From Apis mellifera (taxonomy: Eukaryota > Arthropoda > Insecta > Hymenoptera > Apidae): DNA of 64,000 nucleotides. This document shows positions 49,312 through 62,968 of the stretch, piece by piece. The stretch is taken from the NCBI RefSeq assembly GCF_003254395.2, contig NC_037643.1, positions 12,976,963 to 13,040,962 on the forward strand, read 5' to 3'. The translations under genes were made by a program, and so were the position numbers. The notes beneath the pieces were generated by a model. The model was not told where the DNA came from and searched no databases. It was given only the letters and a program-made list of their open reading frames with translations. Position 1 is the first letter of the stretch. Each line of letters begins with the position of its first letter.

Positions 49312-52300
49312 ATGTTCAATGTAAAATACACTGAAGATACTTGGAAATTTATTTTTCCAATTTTGATTAATTTTTTTATGTCAATTATCATGTATTTTTT
49401 AACTATACGTTTAATCCCAAAAATAAAAAATATGTTTATTAAAGCTAACCTATACGGTATTGATATGAATAAAAAGAGTGGTGAAAAAGTGTAAGTGAAT
49501 TTATCAAAAATAGCAATTTTTATTATACATCATCTATTCTTCTAGTGGATATTAATGTAAGTACAGGTAATTTATATGTATAAATTCATTTACAGGCCTG
49601 AAGCCTTAGGTGTTGTTACTGGATGTCTTTTTCTTATAACACTCTTTTTGTTTATTCCTATACCATTTACAAAATATATTCTTAATGATATAAATTTTCC
49701 TCATAATGAGGTAACAAATAATTTTTATAAGTAGTTTTTTAATAAATTTTTTAAAAATAAATAGTATATAATGTAACAAATTTCAATTACAGTTTATGGA
49801 GTTTTTGGCAGGTTTACTTTCAATTTGTTGTATGTTATTATTGGGTTTTGCTGATGATGTTTTGGATCTTCGGTGGCGCCATAAATTATTATTACCAACT
49901 ATTGCTTCATTACCACTTTTGATGGTGTATTATATTAATTTTAATTCTACATTAATTATTGTGCCAAAACCCTTAAGACCATGGTTTGGTTTCTCAGTAG
50001 ATCTCTGGATATTTTATTATTTATATATGGGGATGTTAGCAGTATTTTGTACAAATGCCATAAATATATTAGCTGGTATAAATGGTTTAGAAGTTGGACA
50101 AAGCTTAATAATTTCAATTAGTATTCTTCTATTTAATCTAATAGAATTATCAGGAGATCTCTGGAAAGCACATCAATTTTCATTATATTTTATGCTTCCA
50201 TATATAGCAACATCATTGGGATTATTAAAATTTAATTGGTAAGTTATATATAAATTAAGCAAATAAATATATATAAATAATAAAATCTTTAATCTAATCT
50301 AATAATATGAAGGAATATAATTAAATAAAAAAAAATAATTATATGTTTTCTTTATAAGTTATATGTATATAAATCATTTAACATTTATAATTCATTCAAC
50401 ATATTATTTTAGTATATAAATTCAGTACAATATTAGTTTACATTGAGTATTGAGTATGAGTTAATATCACAGTCAGGTGTGACTAATATGTCAATAATAG
50501 TCTAACTTAGCATAAAAATTTTCTACTAGCCAGTCATACTTCCATGTATTATTAAGTATTGTTTCAGGCGCAAAATAGAGGTCCTGAGATTTAGAGACTC
50601 TTAGAAGATTAGTTTTCCCATCTAACCATAATCCACTTCCTATTAGGTCCTCAATGAATGGTACATCAATAGTTTTTTCTATTTGAATTTCTTTAGATTT
50701 AACTTTATTATGTAAACTGGTTATAATATTCGCGGGTGCCTGACATAAATAACAGTACCACCCTCCATAATGATTTAAATCTCCTATCACTAGACTTAGA
50801 CTATCTCTTTCACTTAAATCTCCTTCCAGTTGTTCCAACATGATAGAATTTGATTGATAAGCTTCTCGCATTAATCCAATTGTACATGCACCAACTGTTA
50901 TCATTGTTTTAAGTGGATGTTGCCAAAAGAATCCATAAACAGACCATCTTAATCTAAAACCAATAGGTTGGGGCCATCCATTATATACCTTGAGGAACAT
51001 TAATGCCCTGGAATTTAATATTTGTTCTGGTTCGGTTGTTATATAAATATCATCGTCTTTTAAATTTCGTATTACAGTCTTAAGTTTTTCCCAAATATAT
51101 TTAGATAATATTCTTGATGGTTTGTGCAACTTCGTTGATATATTAATATATAAAATTTTTTTCTGTTTCTGTTGTAATAAACCTTTAAGTAGTTTATGAT
51201 GGAAATTATCCTCTGCATTACTAAAATCACAGATTACAAAAAGATCTACTACATTATATAGTTCTTCTACTATCACTTCTGCAATTGCTGAGTTATGTTC
51301 ATGTAGAAAAAATGTATGAATGATACGTCTAGCTATTTTACGATGTTTTAATTTAACATTTTGCTTTGATGCCATAATTGCTCTCCAAACAACTTCTGGC
51401 TGACCACAATCTGAGCCATGCCACCCATGTATACAAATACATTTTTGAAGATCTTCACTACCTCTCATTTTTGATTCATCAACTCCATATTTCCAACAAA
51501 TAGTATGATTGTATACTTCAAACAAAGTAAAAGTCTTGATTTCATTTAATATTATTTCTTCATTGATTGTCTGGTAGATGGGAAACTTTTTATAATTAGT
51601 TTGCTGAATTTTTGGTTCCTAGAATTTAATATAAATATTCAAAATTATAAATAAAATTAAAATATTAAAATTAGATTAAAAGTAAATAAAATAATTTAAA
51701 TCTTACTTGTGATTCTTCAAATTTTACAAATGTAACAGAAGTATGAGTTGTAGATACAGTTAATTCAGAAGGAGGAGTTGTAGCAACATAAATTATAACA
51801 ATTAGAACTTGTAGAACTAATAATGTATATAATAAAGCCAGTTTCCCATCTAGACGGGGCTGCATGGCACTATTTTTTGTTTCAATTTATTAATCTTTCA
51901 TTTTATGTCTTGTAAGAATTTTACTTTAATCATAACATTTTTGTTGCTAAAAGAGCCCATCCATAAATATGTATATATATGTCTATGAAATGAAGTTCGA
52001 ATTTGCTGATGATACATTATATAGCAATTAGAATTCACATTTTTTTTTTCACTTTTATAGTAAGTAAATAGTTACGCTTAACGTAAATGATAATTAATAG
52101 TTAAAAATCATTTTTAAAATATAAAAATAATAAAAAAACATATATATGTCAGAAAAATTTCTATTACATGAAGATTTGTGTATAGAGTGTAGTTTTCACT
52201 TTGTGTTGAAATTTTGAATATTAATCGGCAAACAATTTCCAATAATGTTTCGAATACAAGGTGTACATAATTTTTATACAAATTCACAATATGGTCTGAC

Positions 52301-54592
52301 GCTAATAAGAATATGAATACCTTCGCGTCGTGACGTTTGAATCGTGATGTCACTGCTCCCCGACGTGCCATTTAATTTTAAATGGCCTCAATCGCTTATT
52401 AACAACTTTTTTAAAACATGAAATTTTGAATATTTTCTAGCCAACTTTTGGTATTTTACTAATTGTAGAATTATTCGCAACATAATGCCACATTTTTATT
52501 TTTTGGCAAATTTTTATTTATTATTCAAAAATATTCCATCGTTTTATTAAATTACTCTGACCGCCTGCCGAGAATGCAACGAATTGAAAAACCACGCCCG
52601 ATTCGTCCAAATGCTTTCTTCTACGCAATCTCTTTTACTATATTTCACTGGCAAGCGCATTTGTAATTTCTCTTAAGGCGCACGCGTCTTATATTAATTA
52701 TGAAAAATTTTTTAATTACGAATAATAATAATAAATGGAAGTTAGCTGCATAAATTAATATTAAACTAAACATATATTAACCATGAATTTTTGTATAATT
52801 TATGATTATTATATATTTTATTTAAAATAATATTCATTTTTTCAATTATAGAATAAAATTTATAAATTGATCATTATCTATATTTTAATTTAAATTAAAA
52901 TATTTAATATTACAAATATTTCATTTTTAGTAATTTAAAAAAGCTTGTATATCTAACCTATCTAATTTATATTCTAATTTATATTCGATTATTATATAAA
53001 ATTATATAAAATTCTTTATATTTAATTTATTATCTTTTATAATAATTAAAAAAAATCGTTTTAATTAATTAAAAAGATTAATTAAAAGGATATCTTTATT
53101 TTATATTTTTATTTTCTATATAATTGATTAAGAATAGATTCTATATAATTAATTAAGAATTTCCTTAATTTTATTTATTTTATTATTGTTTTATAATTGT
53201 TAAAATGTTTTTGCTTTAATAATAAATGATAATATATAAGAAATATTTGTACATAATGAAATTAATTTTTCAAAAATTTTATTTTTTTGTTCAAGGTACC
53301 CAGCACAAGTATTTGTAGGTGATACTTTTTGTTATTTATCTGGAATGACATTTGCTGTTGTTGGTATTATTGGACATTTCAGTAAAACAACTTTACTTTT
53401 TTTCATTCCACAAATAATTAATTTTCTTTATAGTGTGCCACAATTGTTTCATTTTATACCATGCCCTAGGCACAGATTGCCGAAGTAAGTTTTAAAATCA
53501 AATATATACTTCTATAATAATTTTTAAAAATTATTACATAATAAAATTTACTTATAGGTATAATAAAAAAACTGATAAATTAGAAATTAGTACTGCAATA
53601 TTTAATAAAAAAGATATAGGCATTATAGGTATGAGAATTGTATATTTTTTCCGATTATTTATGATTTTCATTTTGATTTGAAATTAAATAAATTTTTTTT
53701 ATAGGTAAATTTATAGCATGGATATTTAGGAAATTAAACATAATAAAATGGCAAGAAGATGATAAAGGTATTGTTACTTGTAATAATCTTACATTAATTA
53801 ATTATGTACTTATAAAAACTGGTCCGATGAAAGAACCTACACTTACATTGATTTTATTGCTAATTCAGGTAAGAAATTAGAAATTTAATAGTTTGTAAAT
53901 AATTTGAAAATATGTATATGGAAATGTGCAAATTATTAAGAGAAATAGAAAATTAAAAAAATATGTAAAAGAAATTTTTTTTGTAAATTACAATCGTAAA
54001 TTTCGTATTTTTTTTAAATGTTCAACTAAAATTTTTTTTTTGTAAAAAATATATAATTTTTTTGAAGATGATATAGATATTTATATAATATAATATATTT
54101 TTTGTTTTGCTACAAATTTAAATTTTATATAATAAAAAACAAAATTGATAATCACAAATCTTTCTTTTATTAAAATAAAATCGAAATTATTCGTAAAAAT
54201 TTTAAAATATGTTAATATGATACAAATATTAAATTTGTAATAATAAAAATAGAAACAGAAAAATAAAAATCGAAAAAAATTTGCAAATACATATTTTAAA
54301 TATTCATGAAAATATAAAAATTAAATTAGAAGATAAAAGAATTGCAACGAAATGATTTCTATATTTACTATGCAATTAGTATTAATTTATGATATTATTC
54401 ATATCAAATATCAAGTTTTTTTCATATTTATATATGAAAAATATAAAAATATGAAATCTAATAATTTGCATTCTATTTTCATTATTTATATATTAATATA
54501 TATGCTAAAATTTATTAATATTTCAGATTATTAGCAGTTCATTGGCATTTCTCATAAGATATCCTCTTGCTTCTATCTTCTATGAAGTTTAA
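49312..54592 (+). CDS. DPAGT1: UDP-GlcNAc:dolichyl-phosphate GlcNAc-1-phosphotransferase (ALG7/GPT)
   Basis: This enzyme moves GlcNAc-1-phosphate from UDP-GlcNAc to dolichyl phosphate in the ER membrane, the first committed step of N-glycan assembly and the target of tunicamycin. Seven exons: 49312-49490, 49596-49710, 49793-50238, 53296-53484, 53558-53628, 53705-53868, 54527-54592. Total 1230 nt, 409 aa (human 408). Seen: multiple membrane helices, the Asp pair D119-D120 in GFADDVLDLRWRHKLLLPT, NAINILAGINGLEVGQ, and YPAQVFVGDTFCYLSGMTFAVVGIIGHFSKT across exons 3-4, followed by PQLFHFIPCPRHRLP. The in-frame TTG upstream of 49312 is not needed; the ATG there fits the family N-terminus. Intron 3-4 is 3057 bp and contains the opposite-strand GT17-like gene. 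Poly(A) candidates at 54637-54642 and 54778-54783. Confidence 0.97.
50491..51865 (-). CDS. MGAT3: MGAT3/GT17-family beta-1,4-mannosyl-glycoprotein N-acetylglucosaminyltransferase-like protein, nested in a DPAGT1 intron
   Basis: GT17 enzymes such as vertebrate GnT-III add the bisecting GlcNAc to N-glycans in the Golgi. Two exons on the minus strand: 51865-51707 and 51618-50491; 1287 nt, 428 aa. Seen: a type II architecture with a short cytoplasmic N-terminus, a signal anchor at about 9-29 (LALLYTLLVLQVLIVIIYV), an EGF-like cysteine cluster with C113, C115 and C124 (CICIHGWHGSDCGQPEVVW), then the GT17 domain: DLFVICDFSNAEDN, DDDIY at 241-245, MFLKVYNGWPQPIGFRLRWSVYGFFW, GGWYCYLCQAP, GSGLWLDGKTN, LYFAPETILNNTW. 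Overall fold motifs match MGAT3, but the acidic motif after DDDIY reads TTEPEQI rather than the DDADEI-like form I recall for vertebrates. Activity is therefore uncertain. The gene lies wholly inside DPAGT1 intron 3-4. Confidence 0.88.
51866..53295. other. Rest of the DPAGT1 intron, with likely promoter of the nested gene
   Basis: The part at 51866-52700 has patches with more G and C (52300-52380, 52555-52690), which may be the promoter and leader of the minus-strand GT17-like gene. An 85-codon frame at 52371-52114 on the minus strand has no recognisable feature. Beyond 52700 the intron is nearly pure AT. Confidence 0.4.
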
Positions 54593-55116
54593 AAACACAC
54601 ATATTTAAAAAGTACAAAATTACTTTGTTGTTTTATAATAAAGTAATATATGTATATTATGTAAAAAAAGTTTTTTACATAAAATCTTTTAAAATGTAGT
54701 TTTATACTTTGTAATCATTCTGAATGTACATTTATGAACAGTTATATATTATGTAAATATTATTTTTTATTAATATCAATAAATAAAATATATTTTTTTC
54801 CAGTTTATAAGTTTTAATAGTATTTAATCACAAATATCACAATTCATCAGGAACTAGGTTACAACAAAATGAAATTTATAACTTAGGAAATAATATAACA
54901 CAATAATATTGATATTTTTATATATAAATTATACATAACTTGATTAAAAATTATAAGCTTTATATACAAAATAATACAAAATACAGTTTTAAATTCATGA
55001 TTACAATAAATGGTAAACTTTTACAAATATTATTATTAAATTATGCGAATTTTTAATCATCATTTTTAACGCATAACATATATATATATATATATATATA
55101 ATTATATATATATATA

Positions 55117-55173
<57 letters not shown>

Positions 55174-55690
55174 TTTTTCTAAATACAGCAAAGAATTTTT
55201 AGGATACTTTAGCAATTTAAATGTAATAATATTATTATATTAAATAGTATTGTATTAAATTCGTGAAACAAGTGATAATGATCACATAAAATTTTAAAAT
55301 TAATAATTATGAATAGAATCTTAGATCTAGTAAAAATAAACTAAATATTTTTGTAAATGCAATTTTAAAAAATTGTTATTATAGAAACTATTAGAAAAAA
55401 ATTTCATACTATAATACTAACTTTTATTTCATACTTGAAATTTTTCTCATAAAAGAAGCAAATTTCATGAATCAAATAAATTATTAATAAATTCAATATA
55501 ACTTCAACTATATTAAACTATATAGTATAAATAGTTGTAAAAGCAATGAATGTCTCGATTATTGCAGAACTTCTATTAAAACCTTGTATAAAATTATATT
55601 CATATAGAAGATATCAAATTTCACTTCTTATTTCTGGTAACCACGTGCATTTTTATTTGAAATTTCAATGTTTAATAGCTTCATAAAAAC
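54593..55690. other. Convergent 3' intergenic DNA DPAGT1 / TOM70
   Basis: AT-rich 3' flanks. It holds two DPAGT1 poly(A) candidates, a long (TA)n run at 55080-55166, and TTTATT at 55423-55428, a candidate TOM70 poly(A) signal on the minus strand. No gene is seen. Confidence 0.6.
55080..55166. repeat. (TA)n microsatellite with two AATTAT interruptions
   Basis: About 87 bp of TA dinucleotides interrupted twice by an extra AT step. It is self-complementary and could form a cruciform. Confidence 0.93.
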
Positions 55691-58231
55691 TTATGAAATA
55701 TTTTGGAAATTTAACATTACATCTGATCCTAATCTCTCTTTTATCTTGAGCCGTGTTTTTGCAGCATCTCTCAAACTGAAAATATGTGTAAGTTCCATTG
55801 TTGTGCGACCTAACGCCAAGGCCTTGTCAAATAGATTCATCGCTTCCTCTACATTTCCTCTGTTAAAAAAATAAAAAATTATAGTTCAGAAAAATATATA
55901 TAAAAAGTATTATTGTTTATTATTATTTATTTAAATTTACTTATCAAAAGAACATATGTATATGCTTTAAAATATCAATTTACCTTTGAACTTCAATCGT
56001 TCCCAAAGTTTCATATCCATATTCACACTTATCATCCATTTCTAATGCTTTATTAATATATTCAATAGCTTTATCTACATCACCATTCCATTGTAGATGT
56101 AATAAACCTCTATGTACATAAACTGTAGCATTACATGGATCTTTTTCAATTGCTTTAGCAAAATAAATATCAGCTTTTCGATATTCTTGTAATTCTGTTA
56201 ACATCTATACCATAATATAATATAATATAGTAAATTTATGTTTGTTACTGATTTTGAATTATTGCTTTCGTACCTGTGCATATAGAGTATAACATTCTGG
56301 ACAGTCTGGAAATTTTTCAAAAGCATTTTCAAAATTTCTCATAGCTTCTTCTACTAATTCTTTACTTCTTTCCATCATTCCATAACGATAATCTGCATAA
56401 CACTTTTGTACATATGCTACTCCAAAGTTAGGATTCAGTTCAACAGCCTTCTTAAAATCTTCTCTGGCTTCATCTATTTTTTCCATGAGTAAATTTACCT
56501 ACAATCATGTAATACATTTTTATCAATTACATTATAATATAATATTCCTAATAATTTTATTTTGTTTTACTTTGTTACATTTAAGAAATTTTTAAAATTT
56601 TTTATATTATAAAAAATTATCATTACATGTCCTCTATGATGATAAATGTCACCACACTCAGGATCAAGGTCAATAGCTGTTTCAAAATCACAGAAACTCT
56701 TATCTGGATTTTCTAATTGCATAAATAAGGCAGCTCTTTTTATCAAGGCATGCACTTTTATATCTTTTGAAACAGTAGAATTATTTATAATAGTTCCAAA
56801 GTCTTCTAATGCAGCATCATGTTGTCCTAATAGAAGATAAAACGTAGCACGTAACAATACTACTTTCATTTTGTGTGGCAGTATATCTGGTTCAGAACTG
56901 TTGATTACTTCAGTACAGAGTGGTATTACATCATCATATTCTTGTTCTTTTACACACTTTAAAGCTTTTGCAAAACCCCTAAAAAAATTTAAAAAAAATA
57001 TAAGTAAATTTTTATATAAATAATTATATAAATTAATAATAATTAAAAAATATATTAAGTAAAAATGATATGAAAAGAGAACTTCAAAATATTTACATAG
57101 GTAAATTATTATAATTAATATCTTGAAGATTTGAAAGAACAGGATCTTTATGGAAAGTAATGATGTATGTTTTAATAAAATATTTACTAGGCATAACTAA
57201 TTTTTTATTTGCCAAATATTCCATTGCATGCTGTCTACCTGAAAAAAGTGTAAAATTCATATTTATATTTTATTAAATATTATATATCTTATATTACATA
57301 TATATAATTTACCTAATTGTTTTAGAACTCTATCTGCCATTACAATTGCAGTTTGATTAGAAAAATTCTCCAAAATACAAGCAGTAGTCACATCCTCTAA
57401 AGCTGATTCTAATTCATTACAATATTCCATTGCTCTTGCTCGGCGTAATAATGCTTTGGCATATTTTGGGTTTAATTCTAAAGCTTTTTTACAATCTGCT
57501 TTTACGCTACTATATTTTTTCTATAATATATTTTAATGTCATTCAAATTAATAGTTATATTTATTTATTATAAAATATTTAATTATAATATAAAAATCTT
57601 CTTACCAGTTGTTCATAAGCAGCTGCTCTATTTTGATAAAATGTAGCAAGAGCTTCTGTATTCTCTTTTGGACATATTTCAATAGCATTATTATATTGAG
57701 TTATTGCTTCATCATATTTTCCTATTTTGAATTGTTTATTTCCTTCAGTTTTTAATCTCTGAGCTTTTTCCAATAGAGTCTACAATTATATATCTTTGAT
57801 TATTATATAAATGAAATATAAAATGCAAATAGTGTATTTGTTTTACTTTTACTCTATTTGTTGTTTAAATTTATTTATAAAAATTTAATAATGAAAAATT
57901 AATATATTAAAAATTCATTTTTTTTTTTGAAAATGCTTAAAGAAATATATATTATAAATTGTTAATGATAAATCGTCAAAATTTTTCTAACCTCTGTTTC
58001 AGTTGTACTTTTTGGAGGACAATCAATATCGATTGATATTTGTTTATCGGTGGCTGGTGCGCCATTTTTTTTTGAGTTCTTTGATTTACCGCGACTAGGC
58101 TTTGAAGAAGGCTTAGAGCTGTTTTTATAATACATATAACCAAGACCTAGTGCGACCGGCGCTGCAACAGCTAAAGCAAGTTGCCATTTTGGTAGCGGAC
58201 CGGTCACGCTCGCGCCACTTGCACCAGTCAT
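55691..58231 (-). CDS. TOMM70: Mitochondrial import receptor subunit TOM70
   Basis: TOM70 sits in the outer mitochondrial membrane and receives hydrophobic carrier precursors from Hsp70/Hsp90. Eight exons on the minus strand: 58231-57992, 57779-57606, 57520-57313, 57238-57097, 56978-56627, 56498-56274, 56204-55984, 55859-55691. Total 1731 nt, 576 aa (human 608), all phases consistent. Seen: an N-terminal anchor at about 16-35 (WQLALAVAAPVALGLGYMYY), a basic Ser/Lys linker, then TPR repeats from about residue 80 to the end. The first clamp-type TPR contains AQRLKTEGNKQFKIGKYDEAITQYNNAIEICP and FYQNRAAAYEQL; later ones include VYVHRGLLHLQWNGDVDKAIEYINKALEMD. The clamp TPRs (80-200) would bind the EEVD tail of the chaperones. 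The C-terminus ends NFQNIS. The start codon is about 980 bp from divergent TBC1D23. Confidence 0.95.
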
Positions 58232-59211
58232 TCTTTACGAATTTTTCACTGACTTGAAATGACAAGGATTTCTATTAATTTCACTTTTCTTTTCTAATCT
58301 CACCGATACAAAAATTGACAGTGAGAACTAATATACAATCTAGCAACCATGCGGAAAGATCACTAAGATCACTTGCAGACGAATCCTCGGAGAAACGACT
58401 CGCTTAGTACACATTTCTACCACTGTCTGAATTTAGCGCTTGGTCTTATCAATAATATTATATTTATAACATAAAGGATGATATACAACGCTAAATTTAA
58501 AAAAAATTATAATTTTATTATTGATTATATTTAAAAATTTTTACTTTCTTGTCATAAATATAATTTATTAATATAAATATTATATAAATTTAAAAAAGTA
58601 ATACAAATATAGGATATCTTTTTTGTAATATTTTATATAAATATTTAGTAATAGGTCTGTAATAGATTAGATTAAATCGATGATGTAAGTTTTTAAAGTA
58701 CAAAAGTCATTGAATTCCATAAATATTATATGTATTATTAAAATGTAAATTTTTTATCATCTTTTATATTTTATCATATAAAACTTATTATATAAATGTG
58801 TATAATTTCTTTATTTTAAAAAATTTTTTTTATTAAAAATTTAAAAAAAACATTTCATAATATCAATTATTAATAAAGAAATTTTATAAAACATTTATTT
58901 TTGAATATAAATTATTATTCAGTAGACATATATAAAATAACATTATTTAATATTAACGAGTTTTCTTACGTTAGCGTAAGATTTTATTTAAAAGATGGCA
59001 ACGGTTTGTCAACAAGAGCAAAGTTTTGTCTGTGCTATCTATAGATTGTTGAATTTTAAGAAAAACGAAAAGCATGAGAAATGTAATAAAAGTTATGAAA
59101 TTGAACGAAGAATGCTAAGTGATCAAAAACATTTATTGCATTTTAGAAAATTGTAATTCATATCGAATTTACGATTTCACAAATTACAATATAAGTGTGA
59201 CGTTTATCAAA
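58232..59211. promoter_or_regulatory. Divergent intergenic region TOM70 / TBC1D23
   Basis: The first 200 bp (58232-58440) is less AT-rich and is the probable TOM70 promoter and leader. Near the other gene, AAGATGGCAACGG at about 58993 resembles a YY1/Pho element. The middle is AT-rich without visible signals. Confidence 0.45.
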
Positions 59212-62200
59212 ATGGCACTAGAAGAAGATGAAAACACCTGGTAAATTTCATAACAATTTTTTAGCTAGAAAAAATTTTTATTTTAATAAACATGAGTTTG
59301 AATCATTTGTTTTATCAAAAAATATTTGGACATATTTTTTTGCAATTTAATTCGATTAATTTTTTCCGATATTATTTTGTATACTATTTTGTTTTATGTT
59401 TTCTAAATACATAAGAATTATAGAGTACCAAAAATAAGTAAATTTATATTATAATTTTCTAAATTTTCTATTATTAGTTTTTCATTATTAATTTACATGA
59501 TAAATTTTGTTTTAATTTTTTAGGTTAAAAAAAATATATTTATTAATATTTCTATTTTTTTTAGTTCATATATTTATCAATTATATCTTAAAACTTTACA
59601 AATTATTATTTTTTGCATTAATAAAAGAATAAAATATAAAAATTCAAATATGAAATAATTTTTTATGAAAATATTAATTTTATTTATTATATAAATCTTT
59701 AAAAAAAAAATTTTATTTTAGAAAATTATTTTCTAATATATTATTTTTCTTATTATAATAAATGAATTAATAAAAAATAATTATTTAGGATATTGGAACT
59801 AGAAGCAGCTTTACTTGATACTGAAGCACCATCTGCATCTGATATATATGCAATTTGTAAAGGACGATCTGTTCCTATAAATTTAAGACCTGATGTATGG
59901 CAAGCTTGTTTAGATGTTATTGATCGAGGTAATCAATTAAATCAATTTAATGAAGTTTTTGATTTACCAGAACAAAATATTATACGTGATGATTGTCAGC
60001 AATTGGTTGGTAAGTTGTTTAAATAATATATTATAATTAACTTATACATATATATAAATATATAAATTTTACTATTATAATAAGTATTCAATTTAATTTT
60101 TAAATTAAAATTTATTTTATATTATATGTTATAATTTTAAGCAAATATATTGGAAAAATAAATAAAATAATATAAGAATAAATTAATCAATTAATATATT
60201 TCAAGCTATAGTTTTAAAAATATGCATTTTCATTACAGCAAAATTAGGAAATGATGATGAAGACAAAGTTTCTGTTGTTTCTGATTTAGAATCTATTTTA
60301 ACATTTTATTGTAAGAGTAAAGGAAAACAATATAAAAGAGGAAATGGTTGGATAGAATTATTGGGTCCTTTAGTAGCGCTAAAACTTCCACGAAGTGCAA
60401 CATATAATTTATTTGAAGCAATAATAGACTTTTATATTCCTAGGTATAGTATTGTATAATTAATAAATTTTAAAAAATATAATATTGTGAACTTTCATCC
60501 TTTTTAATCTGATGAATGAATAATTGATTTGAAATTATTAATTTTATTTATTAAATTATAAAATTTATTGAAAATTAATGTAATTTTTTAATGAAAAAAA
60601 ATGTAAATATAAGAGAAAGATTTTTAAACAATATGATAAAAAATAATTAAAAATGAAAATTAGTTATCATGGAATATATGAATATTCTTTTTAATAATCA
60701 ATTATTTGCATTCCAACAAAAAATATCAAAATAGATTATTAAAATAATATTATTAAAATAACTATTAGTAAACTATAAATAAAACTAGCAATTTGTTATA
60801 TTTAAACTATTAGTATAGTTATCTCTCTTAAAGATATTTTATATTTTTTCAGAGGTGAAACATATAGTTCAGTGTTAAGATTATTATTACTTTATCATGA
60901 ACCAGAATTATGTTCTTTTTTGGATACAAAAAGAGTATCTCCTGATCAATATACAAAGGGATGGGTAACAACTTTATTTGCTGGAGTATGTTCACTGCCA
61001 GCTGTTTGTACAATGTGGGATTTATATTTTATGCAAGCTGATCCATTTTTCATGTTATTTCTTTCACTTATTATGGTAATTAATGCTAGGTAAGAATTAC
61101 AAAATTTATCTTTTTTCAGTTATGCTAATATTATATATAGCAATGCTAAAGTAAAAAAATAAAATTATTTTGAAATTTATTATGTATATATATATTATAG
61201 GGAGCAAATCTTAAGTATGACAGATAATGATAAGCAGAGTATAATAGATGCCATTGCTGCTATGCCCTGTGCATTAGAAGCAGAAGATGTAACAGATTTT
61301 TGTTCATTGGCACAGTATTATGCAATGAAAACACCATCATCATTTAAACAAGATTTATATCCTATTATGTTTGGTGATAATTTTGATGAAAAATGTATAT
61401 CACACGCACTTTGTTTACCTGTATCAGCTCAAGAATTAGTTGAGAATTCGATCGAGAATCCGTCCACACCTAATACCTCTGTTGAATCTGTTAGATTTTT
61501 TTTAGTAGATTGTAGACCTGCTGAACAATATAATGCAGGGCATCTGCCAACTGCATTTCATTTAGATTGTAATTTGGTATGTTTATTTTTATACTTTTTA
61601 ATTATTGATATAATTTTATAATTTATAAATGTTATTTTAGATGTTGCAAGAACCTGCTGCTTTTGCTACAGCTGTACAAGGATTATTGCAAGCACAACGA
61701 CAAGCATTAGCTGTTGGATCACAAGCTGGTGGTGAACATCTTTGCTTTTTGGGAAGTGGTAGACAAGAAGAAGATCGTTATACACATATGGTAGTTGCAT
61801 CTTTTTTACAAAAACATACTCAATATGTTAGTATGGTTACATCAGGATATCAAGGTAATTATCTTATATCTTATTCCAATTTTAAAATTTGTTGTAAAAT
61901 AATTAATTTATGGAAGATTATTTCATTATAGCTATACACGAATATTTTGGTGATGAAGTAGTTTCTAGTCTTGTCGATCATAATTCACAATATTGTTTAG
62001 TGTGTAGTGCTAATATTTCGGAGACAAATTCAAATGAAACAAGTCCTGCCAAAGTTAAAAATAATAATTCTGATTTCTTTGGAAAAATCAAAAAAGTAAA
62101 AGGAAAATTATTTGATTACATTGTTAATCCATCTGCAAGCGTTCATAATAATGTGGAAAATAGAAATGGCAAAGAATTAGATTATGTCAAACGTCAGAAA

Positions 62201-62968
62201 AAGACGGCTCCAGTATTTAGTATAGATGATGATCAAGAATTAGGTATGTTTGGTATTCAGATTTAAATATCAATATCTTAAATATTAATTTTTTTTAAAT
62301 TTTTTTTATAATAGTTTTTTATTATGATAAATGTTTATATAAGATTCTGAATTTAATTAAGATATTTTTGCATTTAATTTAATATTTTTTGCTATGTAAA
62401 CTATGTAAACATTTATTTATTATTATATGTAATTTATATAGATATGACAATGACAAATAATGAAAGTGAAGAGCCTATTGAAGTTGTATCTATTCAACAG
62501 TGGATGAAAGATCCAAAATTATTACATTCCTTTAAATGTCAAGAAGTGAAAGTTAATGGAGATCTCTGTGATAGGTAAATATTTTAATCATATTTTAATA
62601 ATATTTTATTCCTTAGCATCATTTATTATTTATTAATATTATATTTTAAATTATGTTATTAGTATTATATACATTAATATATTTTTTTTTTTAGTATACT
62701 TTTGGTTACTGATACTTATCTTATAGTACTTCGAGAAATACAAGAAAGGAAAGGTGCAGCACATGTAATTGTAAAACGTCCATTAACGAGTATTGTCAAA
62801 ATAACATCTAGAAAGAGACATTCAGATTTGATTACATTTAAATATGGTACAACGCAATATAATGATACAGTTATTTCAGATATGGACAAATTTCTTATTC
62901 CTAACGCGAGTGAGGCTACTAAATTAATTACGCAACAGATTTTAAAACAATTGAAAACATCAAATTGA
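59212..62968 (+). CDS. TBC1D23: TBC1 domain family member 23, Golgi vesicle-capture adaptor
   Basis: TBC1D23 links golgin-97/golgin-245 at the trans-Golgi to the WASH complex on endosome-derived vesicles. Its TBC domain is regarded as inactive as a RabGAP. Nine exons: 59212-59240, 59789-60009, 60239-60443, 60853-61089, 61201-61576, 61641-61854, 61932-62243, 62442-62574, 62695-62968. Total 2001 nt, 666 aa (vertebrate about 685-700), with matching phases. Seen: the TBC domain at about 25-300 (NLRPDVWQACLDVIDRGN, GWVTTLFAGVCSLPAVCTMWDLYF), a rhodanese-like domain at about 330-440 (FFLVDCRPAEQYNAGHLPTAFHLDCNL, HEYFG), a low-complexity Asn/Ser/Lys linker, and a C-terminal PH-like domain at about 550-666 (CQEVKVNGDLCDSILLVTDTYLIVLREI). 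An Asp-rich linker at FSIDDDQELD crosses the exon 7-8 junction. Confidence 0.95.

Noticed and set aside
52114..52371. 85-codon minus-strand frame upstream of the GT17-like gene
   Set aside because: Considered as an extra 5' coding exon. The GT17-like ATG at 51865 already starts a normal signal-anchor protein, and this frame does not show a donor and phase that would join it.
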